This document shows positions 25,356-33,559 of a DNA stretch of 64,000 bases, in pieces. The stretch's first letter is position 1; each line of letters starts with the position of its first letter. A program made the position numbers and the translations under genes. The notes beneath the pieces were generated by a model, which saw only the letters and a program-made list of their open reading frames with translations, had not been told where the DNA came from and ran no database searches. The stretch spans positions 186,001 to 250,000 of the forward strand of contig SVIG01000002.1 in the NCBI GenBank assembly GCA_015071005.1. The letters are read 5' to 3'. This DNA is from Clostridiales bacterium (GTDB lineage Bacteria; Bacillota; Clostridia; Christensenellales; Borkfalkiaceae).

Positions 25356-27113
25356 TTATTTAATATCGACCTTCACGCCGCCGAAAGTTTCCTTTATCTC
25401 GTCCACCTTCTTTTGAAACTCGTCCGCTTTTTTTCCTTTCAAACGCACGTCAAACCCGTCGCCCAAACCAATTTCCGCGCAAGCCTGCGCAATCAGCGCA
25501 AGGTGGTCTTCCTTTTTCAAAGAACGGTAAATCGTTTCGCTTTGCGTATACAAGACGAAGATACCGTCTTCATACGCGCTGTCAAGGTCCATACACAGGG
25601 TAAGCAAAACGCCGCTTCTTGCGATTTTTCGCATACTTCTTAAAAACAATCCGAACGTGCTTTTCGCATCCCCAATCGGCGCACTCTTTGCAACCTTTAT
25701 AGGTGCAGCGGGCGCGGGTGCAGGCGTCGACTTCTTTTCCACAGGCGCTTTCTTTACGGGCTCGGCGTCGAAATACGCATAGCCACCCGTAAACGCGTCG
25801 TCGGGCGGTACGTCCGCTTCTTCGGGCACGTAGCCGTCATAGATTTCTTCTTCGGGTTCTTCCGCTACTTTCGCAGGCTTTTCCGCAGTCTTTTGAACGG
25901 GCATAGCCTCTTCGGACGCTTTGTTCGTCTCAACCCTGCCCCCGTCTTTTACGGTAAACTCGCCGTTATCCAAACGTTTTTCCAATTCCGCTACGCGGCC
26001 GAGCAACGCTTCGATATCGTAATCGTTTTGCGGCATACTCGCTTTCAAAATCGCCGTTTCAAACAAGATACGCGGTGACGTGGAAAAGCGGAGCGAAGTC
26101 TCCACTTCCGCCAAAATTTCCGTCACGCGAAGGAGTCTGTGTCCGTCTACGTTTTTCGCAACGGCTACCACCTGCGCGTACGTTTCACTCGGCATTGCGA
26201 GAATATTTTGCCCGTCGCGGCAGGTCTTTGCCACCGCGCACGCGTTCAAGAAATTCAGCGCGTCCTTCAAGAGCATACCTACGCCCTTGCCTGCCGATAA
26301 AAAGTTTTCCGTTCTTTCAAAAGCTTGTCCTGAATCCCCTTTCAGCACCGCGTCGCAAAGCGCCGCAATCGCCGAAAAATCCGCATTTCCAAGCACCGCG
26401 TTTACGTCTGCATACGTGAGTTTTCCGCTCGTATAGGAAACGCAGGTATCCGCAATCGAGAGCATATCGCGCACACTCCCCGCGCCTGCGCGCGCAATCG
26501 CGGAAATCGCTTCGTTATCGTATTTTTTGCCAATTTCGTCCAAAACGTAGCGCAAACGCGCTTCCAAGTCCGCTTGGGGAATCAGTTTGAAATCAAACCG
26601 CATACAACGCGAAAGAATGGTGGCGGGAATCTTTTGCGATTCCGTCGTTGCCAAGATAAATACCGCATGCTTAGGCGGTTCTTCAAGCGTCTTCAAAAGT
26701 GCGTTGAACGCACCGGGCGAGAGCATGTGAACTTCGTCGATAATGTACACTTTATACTGCCCTGCAACGGGGGGATACTGCACCTTTTCACGCAAGTCGC
26801 GCATCTCGTCCACGCCGTTATTCGACGCCGCGTCGATTTCCGTGATATCCAAATTCGACGGGTCTTTAAGCGCCTTACAAACGTCGCATTTTCCGCACGC
26901 CGAGCCGTCCACGGGCGAAACGCAGTTGATTGCCGCAGCAAAAATTTTCGCAATACTCGTTTTCCCCGTGCCGCGCGGGCCGCAAAAAAGATACGCGTGA
27001 CCGATTCTATCCGTTGCTATTTGATTTTTCAGTACCGTGACGATATGTTCTTGCCGTACGACGTCGTTCAAGCTCGTCGGACGGAACATACGGTATAATG
27101 CCAAATACGCCAT
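25356..27113 (-). CDS. dnaX: DNA polymerase III subunits gamma/tau
   Basis: Clamp-loader ATPase. It starts MAYLALYRMFRP after AAGGAG; an extension to 27212 lies within sigH and is rejected. Walker A GPRGTGKTS, four zinc cysteines (residues ~63-80), DEVH and the LSRC motif define domain I. The middle is an acidic Pro-rich linker, and the C terminus is tau-like. With 585 residues it is a normal Clostridia form. I see no obvious slippery frameshift site. Confidence 0.95.
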   Translation of the reverse strand: MAYLALYRMFRPTSLNDVVRQEHIVTVLKNQIATDRIGHAYLFCGPRGTGKTSIAKIFAAAINCVSPVDGSACGKCDVCKALKDPSNLDITEIDAASNNGVDEMRDLREKVQYPPVAGQYKVYIIDEVHMLSPGAFNALLKTLEEPPKHAVFILATTESQKIPATILSRCMRFDFKLIPQADLEARLRYVLDEIGKKYDNEAISAIARAGAGSVRDMLSIADTCVSYTSGKLTYADVNAVLGNADFSAIAALCDAVLKGDSGQAFERTENFLSAGKGVGMLLKDALNFLNACAVAKTCRDGQNILAMPSETYAQVVAVAKNVDGHRLLRVTEILAEVETSLRFSTSPRILFETAILKASMPQNDYDIEALLGRVAELEKRLDNGEFTVKDGGRVETNKASEEAMPVQKTAEKPAKVAEEPEEEIYDGYVPEEADVPPDDAFTGGYAYFDAEPVKKAPVEKKSTPAPAPAAPIKVAKSAPIGDAKSTFGLFLRSMRKIARSGVLLTLCMDLDSAYEDGIFVLYTQSETIYRSLKKEDHLALIAQACAEIGLGDGFDVRLKGKKADEFQKKVDEIKETFGGVKVDIK

Positions 27114-27121
27114 ATAGCTCC

Positions 27122-27691
27122 TTACTCTTTCCCTAATATCGTTTGTAATTTTTTCTTGCTTCTTTGAATCGCGTTGTCGATACTTTTCGCCGTTTTTCCC
27201 GTCGCTTCGCAAATCTCCGTGCAGGTCATACCCTCGATGTACATCATCGTCACCTTAAACTCAAAATCGGACAACGCCCTGCTCATTTTTTGCTTAAACT
27301 CCCGTTTTTCGTCGCTTAAAATGAGCTGATCTTCCACGCTAAACGGTTCGCCGTGCCAAAGCCAATCGGTGAGCGCAACGTACCCGTTCAAAGGAGCGTT
27401 TTTCTTGCTCGCCGCCGCGCGCACCGCATCCAAAATTCGCCGTGAAATACAAAGCCGCGCAAAGTTTTTGAAGGAATTATGCGCTTCTTGACTATAATCC
27501 ATAATCGCGCCGTACAACCCGATCATGCCCTCTTGCATCAAATCTTCCGTCTCGCCGCCAACCAAGAAAAATCCTCGCGCCAAACTGCGAACAAGACCTT
27601 TATAACGCAGCAAAATCTGCTCCGTAGCCTGTCCGTCGCCGCGCTGGGCAAGCGCGACCAATTCCTCGTCCGTTTTTCTTGATTCCGTCAT
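27122..27691 (-). CDS. sigH: RNA polymerase sigma-H factor
   Basis: An alternative sigma-70 factor that starts sporulation and post-exponential programmes. Region 2 contains FLVGGETEDLMQEGMIGLYGAI, and region 4 is MYIEGMTCTEICEATGKTAKSIDNAI. The 189 residues and this sequence fit Spo0H/SigH rather than an ECF factor. It lies 8 bp before dnaX and 33 bp after rlmB, so it may share their transcript. Confidence 0.88.
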   Translation of the reverse strand: MTESRKTDEELVALAQRGDGQATEQILLRYKGLVRSLARGFFLVGGETEDLMQEGMIGLYGAIMDYSQEAHNSFKNFARLCISRRILDAVRAAASKKNAPLNGYVALTDWLWHGEPFSVEDQLILSDEKREFKQKMSRALSDFEFKVTMMYIEGMTCTEICEATGKTAKSIDNAIQRSKKKLQTILGKE

Positions 27692-27724
27692 AGAAACACT
27701 ATCCTTTTCGCGTTTTTAGTTCTA

Positions 27725-28441
27725 TTATTTACGGTTGCGCACTACTTCGTACGCCGCAATCCCAAGCGCGACCGACGCGTTGAGAGAGTTGACCTTTCCC
27801 TGTAAGGGCAAGGACAAAATCTTATCGCATTTTTCCTTCGTCAAGCGTTTTACGCCGCTATCCTCGCCGCCGACAACGAGCGCGATATTCCCATCGAATT
27901 TTTCCGCGTAAATATCTTCGCCGCCCGCTTCGAGCGCGTACACCCAGTATCCCGATTTTTGCAATTTCTCGACCGCTTGGTTCAAGTTCGGCACTTTCGC
28001 CACTTTCATGTGCTCCGCCGCACCTGCCGAGATGCGGATAACGCTTTCCGTCACCGACGCGCTGCCCGACTTGGGAATCACCACGCCGTCCGCGCCGGCA
28101 CATTCCGCCACACGGATAATGCTGCCAAGGTTATGCACGTCCTCAATCCCGTCGCAAAGAATGACAAAACCGCCCTTCTCGCTCTTTTTCGCCTCAATAA
28201 TTTCGTCCAAGTCGTAGTACTCATAGTCGGTCGTGAACGCGATAACCCCTTGATGGCGCTTAGTTTCACTTTCCTTGTCTAAGACCTGCTTGTCCACGAA
28301 TTGTACGCGGATGTTCTTCTTTCTCGCTTGTGCAAAAATCAAGTTAATCGAGCCCTGCGCGCCCTTTTCCAAGAGCAATTTATCGATGTTTTTATCCGTT
28401 TTCAGCAGCTCGATAACTGCGTTTCTTCCTTCCGTTTTCAT
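27725..28441 (-). CDS. rlmB: 23S rRNA (guanosine-2'-O)-methyltransferase RlmB
   Basis: SPOUT methyltransferase of the TrmH family, 238 residues. An N-terminal L30e-like substrate part is followed by motif 1 (NLGSIIRVAECAGADGVV), motif 2 (LVVGGEDSGV) and motif 3 (LPLQGKVNSLNASVA), which form the AdoMet knot. The position after mrnC is the usual Firmicute order. GGAAAGGAAA precedes ATG. Confidence 0.93.
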   Translation of the reverse strand: MKTEGRNAVIELLKTDKNIDKLLLEKGAQGSINLIFAQARKKNIRVQFVDKQVLDKESETKRHQGVIAFTTDYEYYDLDEIIEAKKSEKGGFVILCDGIEDVHNLGSIIRVAECAGADGVVIPKSGSASVTESVIRISAGAAEHMKVAKVPNLNQAVEKLQKSGYWVYALEAGGEDIYAEKFDGNIALVVGGEDSGVKRLTKEKCDKILSLPLQGKVNSLNASVALGIAAYEVVRNRK

Positions 28442-28456
28442 GCTTTTTTCCTTTCC

Positions 28457-28903
28457 TCAATGATGCACGGGCTTAAAGGGTTTCGGCGCCGTAATCGACT
28501 CAAAATCCTTTTCCTTGCTCGCATTCAAAAGTTCTTTAATTCTATCTTCTTCGCCGATTAGATACAAGTATCCAAGCACCGCTTCAAAACCGGTCGAGCG
28601 GCTGTACTCCAAATTGCTTGCGCTCTTGCTCTTTGTCGCCTTTTTCGCATTCTTGCCTCTGCGGAATACGTCCGCTTCCTCTTCGGTGAAAAGGGGGAAC
28701 AGCTTCTCCAAAAACTCGCTCTGTCCTTGCGCGGACACGACTTTGGACGCAACGCGCTGCAAGTCGGCGGCTTTGCCGCCGTTCTCGACGGTCAACCGTT
28801 CGCGGACGTACAAGGAATACACCGCGTCCCCTAAAAAAGCCAAGGTGACGGGGCTAATTTGTCGCGCTTCGTTTTTTGTCAAAGGGGCACTTGTTGTAAG
28901 CAC
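28457..28903 (-). CDS. mrnC: Mini-ribonuclease III
   Basis: RNase III-like catalytic domain without a dsRNA-binding domain, which processes 23S rRNA ends. TLAFLGDAVYSLYVRE carries the catalytic acidic residue and TGFEAVLGYLYL the second half. I favour GTG 28903 as start because GGAGAG precedes it by 8 nt and it gives 148 residues. The ATG at 28933 adds ten residues but has no binding site. Confidence 0.9.
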   Translation of the reverse strand: MLTTSAPLTKNEARQISPVTLAFLGDAVYSLYVRERLTVENGGKAADLQRVASKVVSAQGQSEFLEKLFPLFTEEEADVFRRGKNAKKATKSKSASNLEYSRSTGFEAVLGYLYLIGEEDRIKELLNASKEKDFESITAPKPFKPVHH

Positions 28904-28955
28904 TTTTCTCTCTCCGTTTCCATCATCGACCATAATACGCCGATTTTCTTTTTAT

Positions 28956-28984
28956 AGTATAACATATTAAAACGCAAATTTCAA
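28956..28984 (-). promoter_or_regulatory. Promoter of mrnC-rlmB-sigH
   Basis: TTGAAA (28979-28984), 17-bp spacer, TATACT (28956-28961). Confidence 0.75.
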
Positions 28985-29002
28985 GTAATTCGAGGGATTT
29001 TT

Positions 29003-29737
29003 TTATACCTTTTCACAAAGTGAAAAAGATAGCGCGGAGCTTTCCGCCAAAAACGCCGTCACCCCCGAAGAAATTGCATTCACCAAGTTTCCCTTCCACA
29101 CCCTATCGCACAGCAATTTTTCATCTTCCGCATTGGATAAAAAACCGCATTCCACAATCACCGACGGCGCTTCCGTACAGTTCAACAAAAAATAATCCCC
29201 CGTCATTGCATTCCTACTCTTTGCGCCCTCTTTTTCGTACAGCTCGTTCAGCTCTTCTTGAATCGCTTTGCCTAAGCCTTCCCCAAGCGCATGATTTGCG
29301 CGGTAGAATACCTGCCCACCGCGATATTTTTGCGCAGGATAATAGTTCTGATGAATAGAAATGACAAGGGCAGGGTCGTGTTCACGGATAATTTCCTTGC
29401 GTTTTTGCATATCCCGTTTTTTGAAACCGCTTGTCGCCGTATCGTATAAGCCCGCGTCCGTTTTTCGCGTCAATACGACGTCGAAACCCATATCCGTCAG
29501 CGCGTCTTTTAATAGGTACGATATCTCCAAATTCAAGTCGCTTTCCTTCACGCCCGTCCGTTTTCCGACCACGCCGCCGTCCACACCGCCGTGGCCTGCG
29601 TCTATGACAATCCGCATATTCCCATTTTGGAAATCCGCCACCGCAATCGGTACGCGAAGGGCTCGTACACAAAGCCCCACCGCCGCGATAAAAGCCGTAA
29701 TCACCGCCGTTATACACATACAAAAGGATTTTCTCAT
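29003..29737 (-). CDS. cwlD: N-acetylmuramoyl-L-alanine amidase CwlD
   Basis: Zinc amidase required to form muramic lactam in the spore cortex. An N-terminal membrane anchor (residues ~8-28) is followed by the Amidase_3 fold: VIDAGHGGVDGG (zinc His), NLEISY (zinc Glu), ISIHQNYY (zinc His), and VECGFLSNAEDE near the end. The 244 residues match CwlD. No good Shine-Dalgarno is seen. Confidence 0.9.
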   Translation of the reverse strand: MRKSFCMCITAVITAFIAAVGLCVRALRVPIAVADFQNGNMRIVIDAGHGGVDGGVVGKRTGVKESDLNLEISYLLKDALTDMGFDVVLTRKTDAGLYDTATSGFKKRDMQKRKEIIREHDPALVISIHQNYYPAQKYRGGQVFYRANHALGEGLGKAIQEELNELYEKEGAKSRNAMTGDYFLLNCTEAPSVIVECGFLSNAEDEKLLCDRVWKGNLVNAISSGVTAFLAESSALSFSLCEKV

Positions 29738-29742
29738 ACCTA

Positions 29743-29771
29743 TACGTATGCACGCGCGTTTTTGCTTATAC
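29743..29771 (-). promoter_or_regulatory. Possible forespore-type promoter of cwlD
   Basis: GTATA (29767-29771), 16 bp, CATACGTA (29743-29750), ending 5 nt before the ATG. It is a partial match to sigma-G/F sites. Confidence 0.3.
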
Positions 29772-29831
29772 CTTTTTCACGATTTCTCTTCAAAAAATCT
29801 TATTGAACGCGTACACGCCCCTATCAAATTA

Positions 29832-29866
29832 AGAAAAATCGCCCGTCAAAAAGACGGGCGTATTTT
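29832..29866 (-). terminator. Terminator of the TIM-barrel gene
   Basis: CGCCCGTC-5 nt-GACGGGCG, then ATTTTTCTTAATTT on the minus strand. Confidence 0.85.
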
Positions 29867-30703
29867 TTAATTTTCTTGATTGGAACCGTTTGAAGAAAGA
29901 GTTTCTATGGTAATTTTATCCGCTTCTTGAATCCATTCCTCGTAAAATTCCGCAATATGCCCCGTCACGATCCGTCCCACACCGGCGTTGACGAGTTTTT
30001 TGTAGTTTACGAGCGATTCCACGCCTACAACTTCCAATTTCACTCCCCCCGAAAGCTCTGCTTTTATCCGTTCACAGCCGTGAAAATAGGGAATACTGAA
30101 ATAGTCCACGCCCACTTCCGAGCATATCCGTGCAAGGCGAGAAAGGTTCGCCGTCGAACCGCCGCCAACGGACACCTTCAAAATCGATTTCTTTGCCAAT
30201 CGCCGAATTTTTCGTATTTCTCTACGCATCTCCGCATAACGGCAAGCGTTGATATAGGACGGTGCGAGCTTGACAGTCAACTGCCGCGCCTTTAAGCGCA
30301 AAGCAAGCTTTGCTTCGCACGCCTTAACCTTGGAAAGCGTTTCCCCGTTCCCACCGATAATGCAGTCCGCGGACACCCCTCTTTCCACAAATTTTGCGCT
30401 ATTTTTTTCGAGCTGCAACGGCGTTACGCGGATTGCGGAAATACGCAAGCGTAAAGCTTGCGCTAATGCCCGATGCACGTCCTCTTTCTCGTCCAAAACA
30501 CACACCGCACGCGAAATTCCTTCCATAATCGACGATACCTTTTTCTGCTTTTTATACGCACAATATTCGAGCGCCTCGCGGCTCGATATCGTCAGAGCGT
30601 CCTCTTTTCTTTCGCCCGTCTGCGATATCATATTTCCACTCGGAGTTTTTTGTCTTGCAAGTAAGTCCAAATTGTCCATCATACTTTTTTGCGAATTTTC
30701 CAT
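29867..30703 (-). CDS. Putative DeoC-like TIM-barrel protein
   Basis: I am not sure of the family. After a polar N terminus the chain looks like an alpha/beta barrel: a central AVCVLDEKEDVHRALA, LTVKLAPSYINACRY, ILKVSVGGGSTANLSRLA with a Lys placed as in deoxyribose-phosphate aldolases, and VGRIVTGHIAEFYEEW. The catalytic set cannot be confirmed by eye. Start choice is weak: ATG 30703 (preceded by CATAAT and 6 nt) or TTG 30751. It diverges from the small membrane protein at 30785. Confidence 0.45.
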   Translation of the reverse strand: MENSQKSMMDNLDLLARQKTPSGNMISQTGERKEDALTISSREALEYCAYKKQKKVSSIMEGISRAVCVLDEKEDVHRALAQALRLRISAIRVTPLQLEKNSAKFVERGVSADCIIGGNGETLSKVKACEAKLALRLKARQLTVKLAPSYINACRYAEMRREIRKIRRLAKKSILKVSVGGGSTANLSRLARICSEVGVDYFSIPYFHGCERIKAELSGGVKLEVVGVESLVNYKKLVNAGVGRIVTGHIAEFYEEWIQEADKITIETLSSNGSNQEN

Positions 30704-30772
30704 GCTTTGATTATGCGACAAATCTTCCGTAGCTATTCCATAAATATCCAATTTATGACAATAAAAAGCTTG

Positions 30773-30778
30773 TATACT
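30773..30778 (+). promoter_or_regulatory. -10 box of the small membrane protein gene
   Basis: TATACT followed by TACAGC and ATG. The -35 is weak. The distance of 6 nt from -10 to ATG is that of a leaderless message. Confidence 0.45.
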
Positions 30779-30784
30779 TACAGC

Positions 30785-31066
30785 ATGCGATACTCCACGA
30801 TATTTTTAGCCAATAGCGGCGTCACGGGCGCACTTTCTATTCTCTTTTTATTCTTTTTTTGTTTTCTGTGCGTGCATATTGCCAAATACGCAAAACTCGG
30901 TTGGCAATCCCAAAACAAAAAAACTACGCCAAAAAAACCGCCCGAAACGCCGCCCAAACAAGAAAAGCCCGCCGAAAACAGCGAGCCGATTTACTATATT
31001 GTGGAAAGAAAAAAAGCTCGCGCAAAACACCGTTATAGCGAGCCGAGAGAAATTCGTTTTAAGTAA
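30785..31066 (+). CDS. Small membrane protein with Pro/Lys-rich tail
   Basis: A 93-residue protein of unknown function. A membrane segment at residues ~16-36 (LSILFLFFFCFLCVHIA) is followed by a Lys/Pro-rich cytosolic stretch with KKPPETPPKQEKP and an ordered-looking end, EPIYYIVERKKARAKHRYSEPREIRFK read as two short parts. The start is ATG 30785. Upstream in-frame ATGs would cross the divergent promoter. Confidence 0.6.
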   Translation: MRYSTIFLANSGVTGALSILFLFFFCFLCVHIAKYAKLGWQSQNKKTTPKKPPETPPKQEKPAENSEPIYYIVERKKARAKHRYSEPREIRFK

Positions 31067-31097
31067 CGCATTAAACAGGAATAAACAATATTAAAAG

Positions 31098-31131
31098 GGA
31101 GCGTGTGCGCGTTGAACGCGTACACGCTCCC
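31098..31131. terminator. Terminator between the small membrane protein gene and rsfS
   Basis: GGGAGCGTGTGCGCG-TTGAA-CGCGTACACGCTCCC, a ~15-bp stem with one mismatch. Poor U-tract on the plus strand; AAT/TTTT on the minus side. Confidence 0.7.
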
Positions 31132-31138
31132 TTCATTT

Positions 31139-31534
31139 TTACTTCGTTTCCTTTTTACCCGAAACCAATTCACCCGTTTTATCGTCGTATCTTTCAATGT
31201 TTTCGCCGTCCATCCAAAGACGCTCCAAATGATAAAAAAGACGGGTTTCATCATTAAAAATATGCACGATTACGTCACCGTAGTCCACGACCGCCCAACG
31301 CCCGTCGCGCACCCCTTCCGTACGGGTAGGCACAACGCCCAAGTTCTTTTCCACAAGCTCTTCCACTCGCTCGCCCATCGCACGAATTTGCGGCGCATTA
31401 CTGCCGCTCGCGATAACGAAATAATCGCAAAGATCCGTCTTTTCACGCACGTACAAAGCAACGATATCCTTGCCAAGTTTGTCCGAAAGCGCATTGCACA
31501 CTTCCAATACCAATCTCTTACTCGTAATTTCCAT
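31139..31534 (-). CDS. rsfS: Ribosomal silencing factor RsfS
   Basis: Binds L14 of the 50S subunit and blocks subunit joining in starvation. The central CDYFVIASGSNAPQIRAM, GRWAVVDYGDVIVHIF and the final LERLWMDGE are diagnostic. The start is ATG 31534 (MEITSKRL), giving 131 residues, after GAGGTATATT. It overlaps the 3' end of the nadD-yqeK gene by 17 bp, so translation is probably coupled. Confidence 0.93.
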   Translation of the reverse strand: MEITSKRLVLEVCNALSDKLGKDIVALYVREKTDLCDYFVIASGSNAPQIRAMGERVEELVEKNLGVVPTRTEGVRDGRWAVVDYGDVIVHIFNDETRLFYHLERLWMDGENIERYDDKTGELVSGKKETK

Positions 31535-32690
31535 AATATACCTCTTCAGCTTTATTTTTTCGATAAAATTCATACGCCTGCTTGGTCAAGGGGTAGATTT
31601 CCCCACCCTTTTTCTCCAAGAACAACAGCGTTTCCAAAAGCGCACGCTCCAAACACTCGTCCAAACCCTTCTCAAAAAACAGTCCACGCAAAATATCCAC
31701 CACGTCGTACCGTCTTTCCTCTTCCAACATATCCGCCAAGAAAATCAATTTTTCCAGCGCACTCATATTCGGCCTACCGCTCGTATGATAACGTATTGCA
31801 TTCAAGACGTCCTCGTCTTGCACAAAAAAGGACTTCTCCGCCACGTACGCGCCTTGGAATTGATGCAATACCTCTTGGGGAATTTCCCCCCAAGCCAAAG
31901 GCGGTTCGAATCCATCCAGCTCCTTTGCCGACGATTCTAAATTCTTCGCGCAATCGTGGAAAAGCGCCGCTGTGATTGCCTTGTTTTCTGCGATTCCAAA
32001 TCTTTGCGCGTTCTCCGCCGCAAAGATCGCCACGCGTACACTGTGCGCGCGTCTATTTTCTTTTTCTAAACCAAGCGCTTGGCTCGCAAACGGGATCTCA
32101 TACAAACCGTTCTTTTGGATATATGCCGCGACTTTTTCAGGCACAAGCGGCGTTAAATCCATACCTGCCCCTGCCCAAACTCGAATTTTTGTGGAAGAAA
32201 CGTTCTTCCCGTTATAGCGGATAACGGCAAATTTTTTGCCGAAGCGTTTGAAAAATTTTTCTTGCTCCGCCTCTATCCATTCTTCTTTTTCGTTTCTTGC
32301 ACAAACGGCAAGCGTCGCGTTTTGAAGAATGTCTTCGGGGTTTTTCCAAGTAGGAAAATCGCGGAGCATATCCGTTCCCACCAGCCAAAAAAGTTCGGCG
32401 GCGGGAAAACGCTCTTTGAAATATCGGCAGGTTAAATAGGTGTAACTCGTACCCTTTTGCGCGATTTCATAATCACTCACTTCCACACCGTTAATTCCCT
32501 CGAATGCCAAAGCGCACATTTGCAATCGCTTATCGTCTGGCGTGAGTCTTTTCCCTTGCTTGTGCGGGGGCTGAAACGCAGGCATAACGAAAAGCTTGTC
32601 TAAGCCCAAGCTCTCCATTCCCTCTTTCACCAAATTGACGTGCTCGCTATGCACGGGATCGAACGATCCGCCAAAGATGCCTATTTTCAT
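31518..32690 (-). CDS. nadD: NadD-YqeK fusion: nicotinate-nucleotide adenylyltransferase and HD hydrolase
   Basis: Two enzymes in one 390-residue chain. Residues ~1-195 are NadD, with GIFGGSFDPVHSEH and the ISSTKIR-like SSTKIRVWAG, which makes deamido-NAD from NaMN. Residues ~205-390 are a YqeK-type HD domain (RRAHSVRVA, LFHDCAKN, IRYHTSGRPNMS), a family that cleaves Ap4A symmetrically. In Bacillus the two are separate adjacent genes before rsfS, so here the stop between them has been lost. Gene order nadD-yqeK-rsfS is otherwise kept. Confidence 0.92.
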   Translation of the reverse strand: MKIGIFGGSFDPVHSEHVNLVKEGMESLGLDKLFVMPAFQPPHKQGKRLTPDDKRLQMCALAFEGINGVEVSDYEIAQKGTSYTYLTCRYFKERFPAAELFWLVGTDMLRDFPTWKNPEDILQNATLAVCARNEKEEWIEAEQEKFFKRFGKKFAVIRYNGKNVSSTKIRVWAGAGMDLTPLVPEKVAAYIQKNGLYEIPFASQALGLEKENRRAHSVRVAIFAAENAQRFGIAENKAITAALFHDCAKNLESSAKELDGFEPPLAWGEIPQEVLHQFQGAYVAEKSFFVQDEDVLNAIRYHTSGRPNMSALEKLIFLADMLEEERRYDVVDILRGLFFEKGLDECLERALLETLLFLEKKGGEIYPLTKQAYEFYRKNKAEEVYYGNYE

Positions 32691-32715
32691 ACCCGTTTCA
32701 ACCTAATTTTTCTTC

Positions 32716-32744
32716 ATTATACTATATATTTAGCCCTTTTTCAA
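32716..32744 (-). promoter_or_regulatory. Promoter of nadD-yqeK-rsfS
   Basis: TTGAAA (32739-32744), 17-bp spacer, TATAAT (32716-32721). Confidence 0.8.
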
Positions 32745-32807
32745 GTTTTTTGAAAGAAAAAACGCCCTTTTCGTTTAAGATTTATTTTTTCCGTCAAAAA
32801 TGTTAGC

Positions 32808-33554
32808 ATGAAAAAAATCGCTTTTATTTCCGACGTATTCTTTTCCTTTCTCGTCGGCTCGCTATTCGCACTTTGCTTTTTCCGTTTTCTACTGCTCGAC
32901 TTTTGGCTCGCCCTCTTTCTTTCCGCTTTTTGCGGCGGGCTGACCGCCTTTTCCGCATGGGCAATTTTAAGCTCGAAACGTAATCGACTGTTTTTGGCAA
33001 AATCAGACGAAGCGGAAAAAGAAAAACTCCTTTTTCATCTCGCTTTGCTTTCCGACAAGGAAAAAACGGATTTTTTCCAAAACGTCCTTTCCAAAACCAA
33101 CCCCACCCAACGAGTAGGGCATTTGCGCTTATCCAGTCCAACGGAATTTTTCTTTCTACATTTCAAGCTCTCGTCCGTCACGCCCGACGATGTGGCGAAC
33201 TACGCGCGTTTGAAAACCTCAAAACAAAAAATCTTGCTTTGCTCGACAATTTCCGACGACGTTTTACCTCTTTGCGAAAGACTGCATATCGACGTCCGTA
33301 CAGGCGCTCGCGTCTACGATTTTCTAAAAACGGAAGACGCGCTCCCTAAAAATTATCTTGGCGAAGAAGACCCATCTAACCAACGCAAACGCCGTTTTCA
33401 GCTGTGGTTTTCCAAACACAACGCAAAACGCTTCCTGCTTTGCGGCGGGCTTATCCTGCTTTCGTCTTTTTTAACGCCCTTCCCCTTTTATTATATCATT
33501 TTTGGTGGAATTCTACTCTGCACCGCTATTTTCGTGCGTTTTTTTGGACGTTAA
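32808..33554 (+). CDS. Membrane protein with central soluble domain
   Basis: An unrecognised 248-residue protein. Two spans lie at residues ~8-28 and ~30-52, a soluble domain at ~60-200, and two spans at ~207-245. The soluble part (VTPDDVANYARLKTSKQKILLCSTISDDV, read in pieces) has a beta-alpha pattern that resembles a nuclease- or Rossmann-like core, but no catalytic residues stand out. No Shine-Dalgarno is visible before the ATG. It diverges from nadD and converges on nnrE/D. Confidence 0.65.
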   Translation: MKKIAFISDVFFSFLVGSLFALCFFRFLLLDFWLALFLSAFCGGLTAFSAWAILSSKRNRLFLAKSDEAEKEKLLFHLALLSDKEKTDFFQNVLSKTNPTQRVGHLRLSSPTEFFFLHFKLSSVTPDDVANYARLKTSKQKILLCSTISDDVLPLCERLHIDVRTGARVYDFLKTEDALPKNYLGEEDPSNQRKRRFQLWFSKHNAKRFLLCGGLILLSSFLTPFPFYYIIFGGILLCTAIFVRFFGR

Positions 33555-33559
33555 CAAGC

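Noticed and set aside
27114..27212. N-terminal extension of dnaX
   Set aside because: It overlaps sigH coding sequence, and the DnaX fold begins at MAYLALYRMFRP, which has an AAGGAG site.
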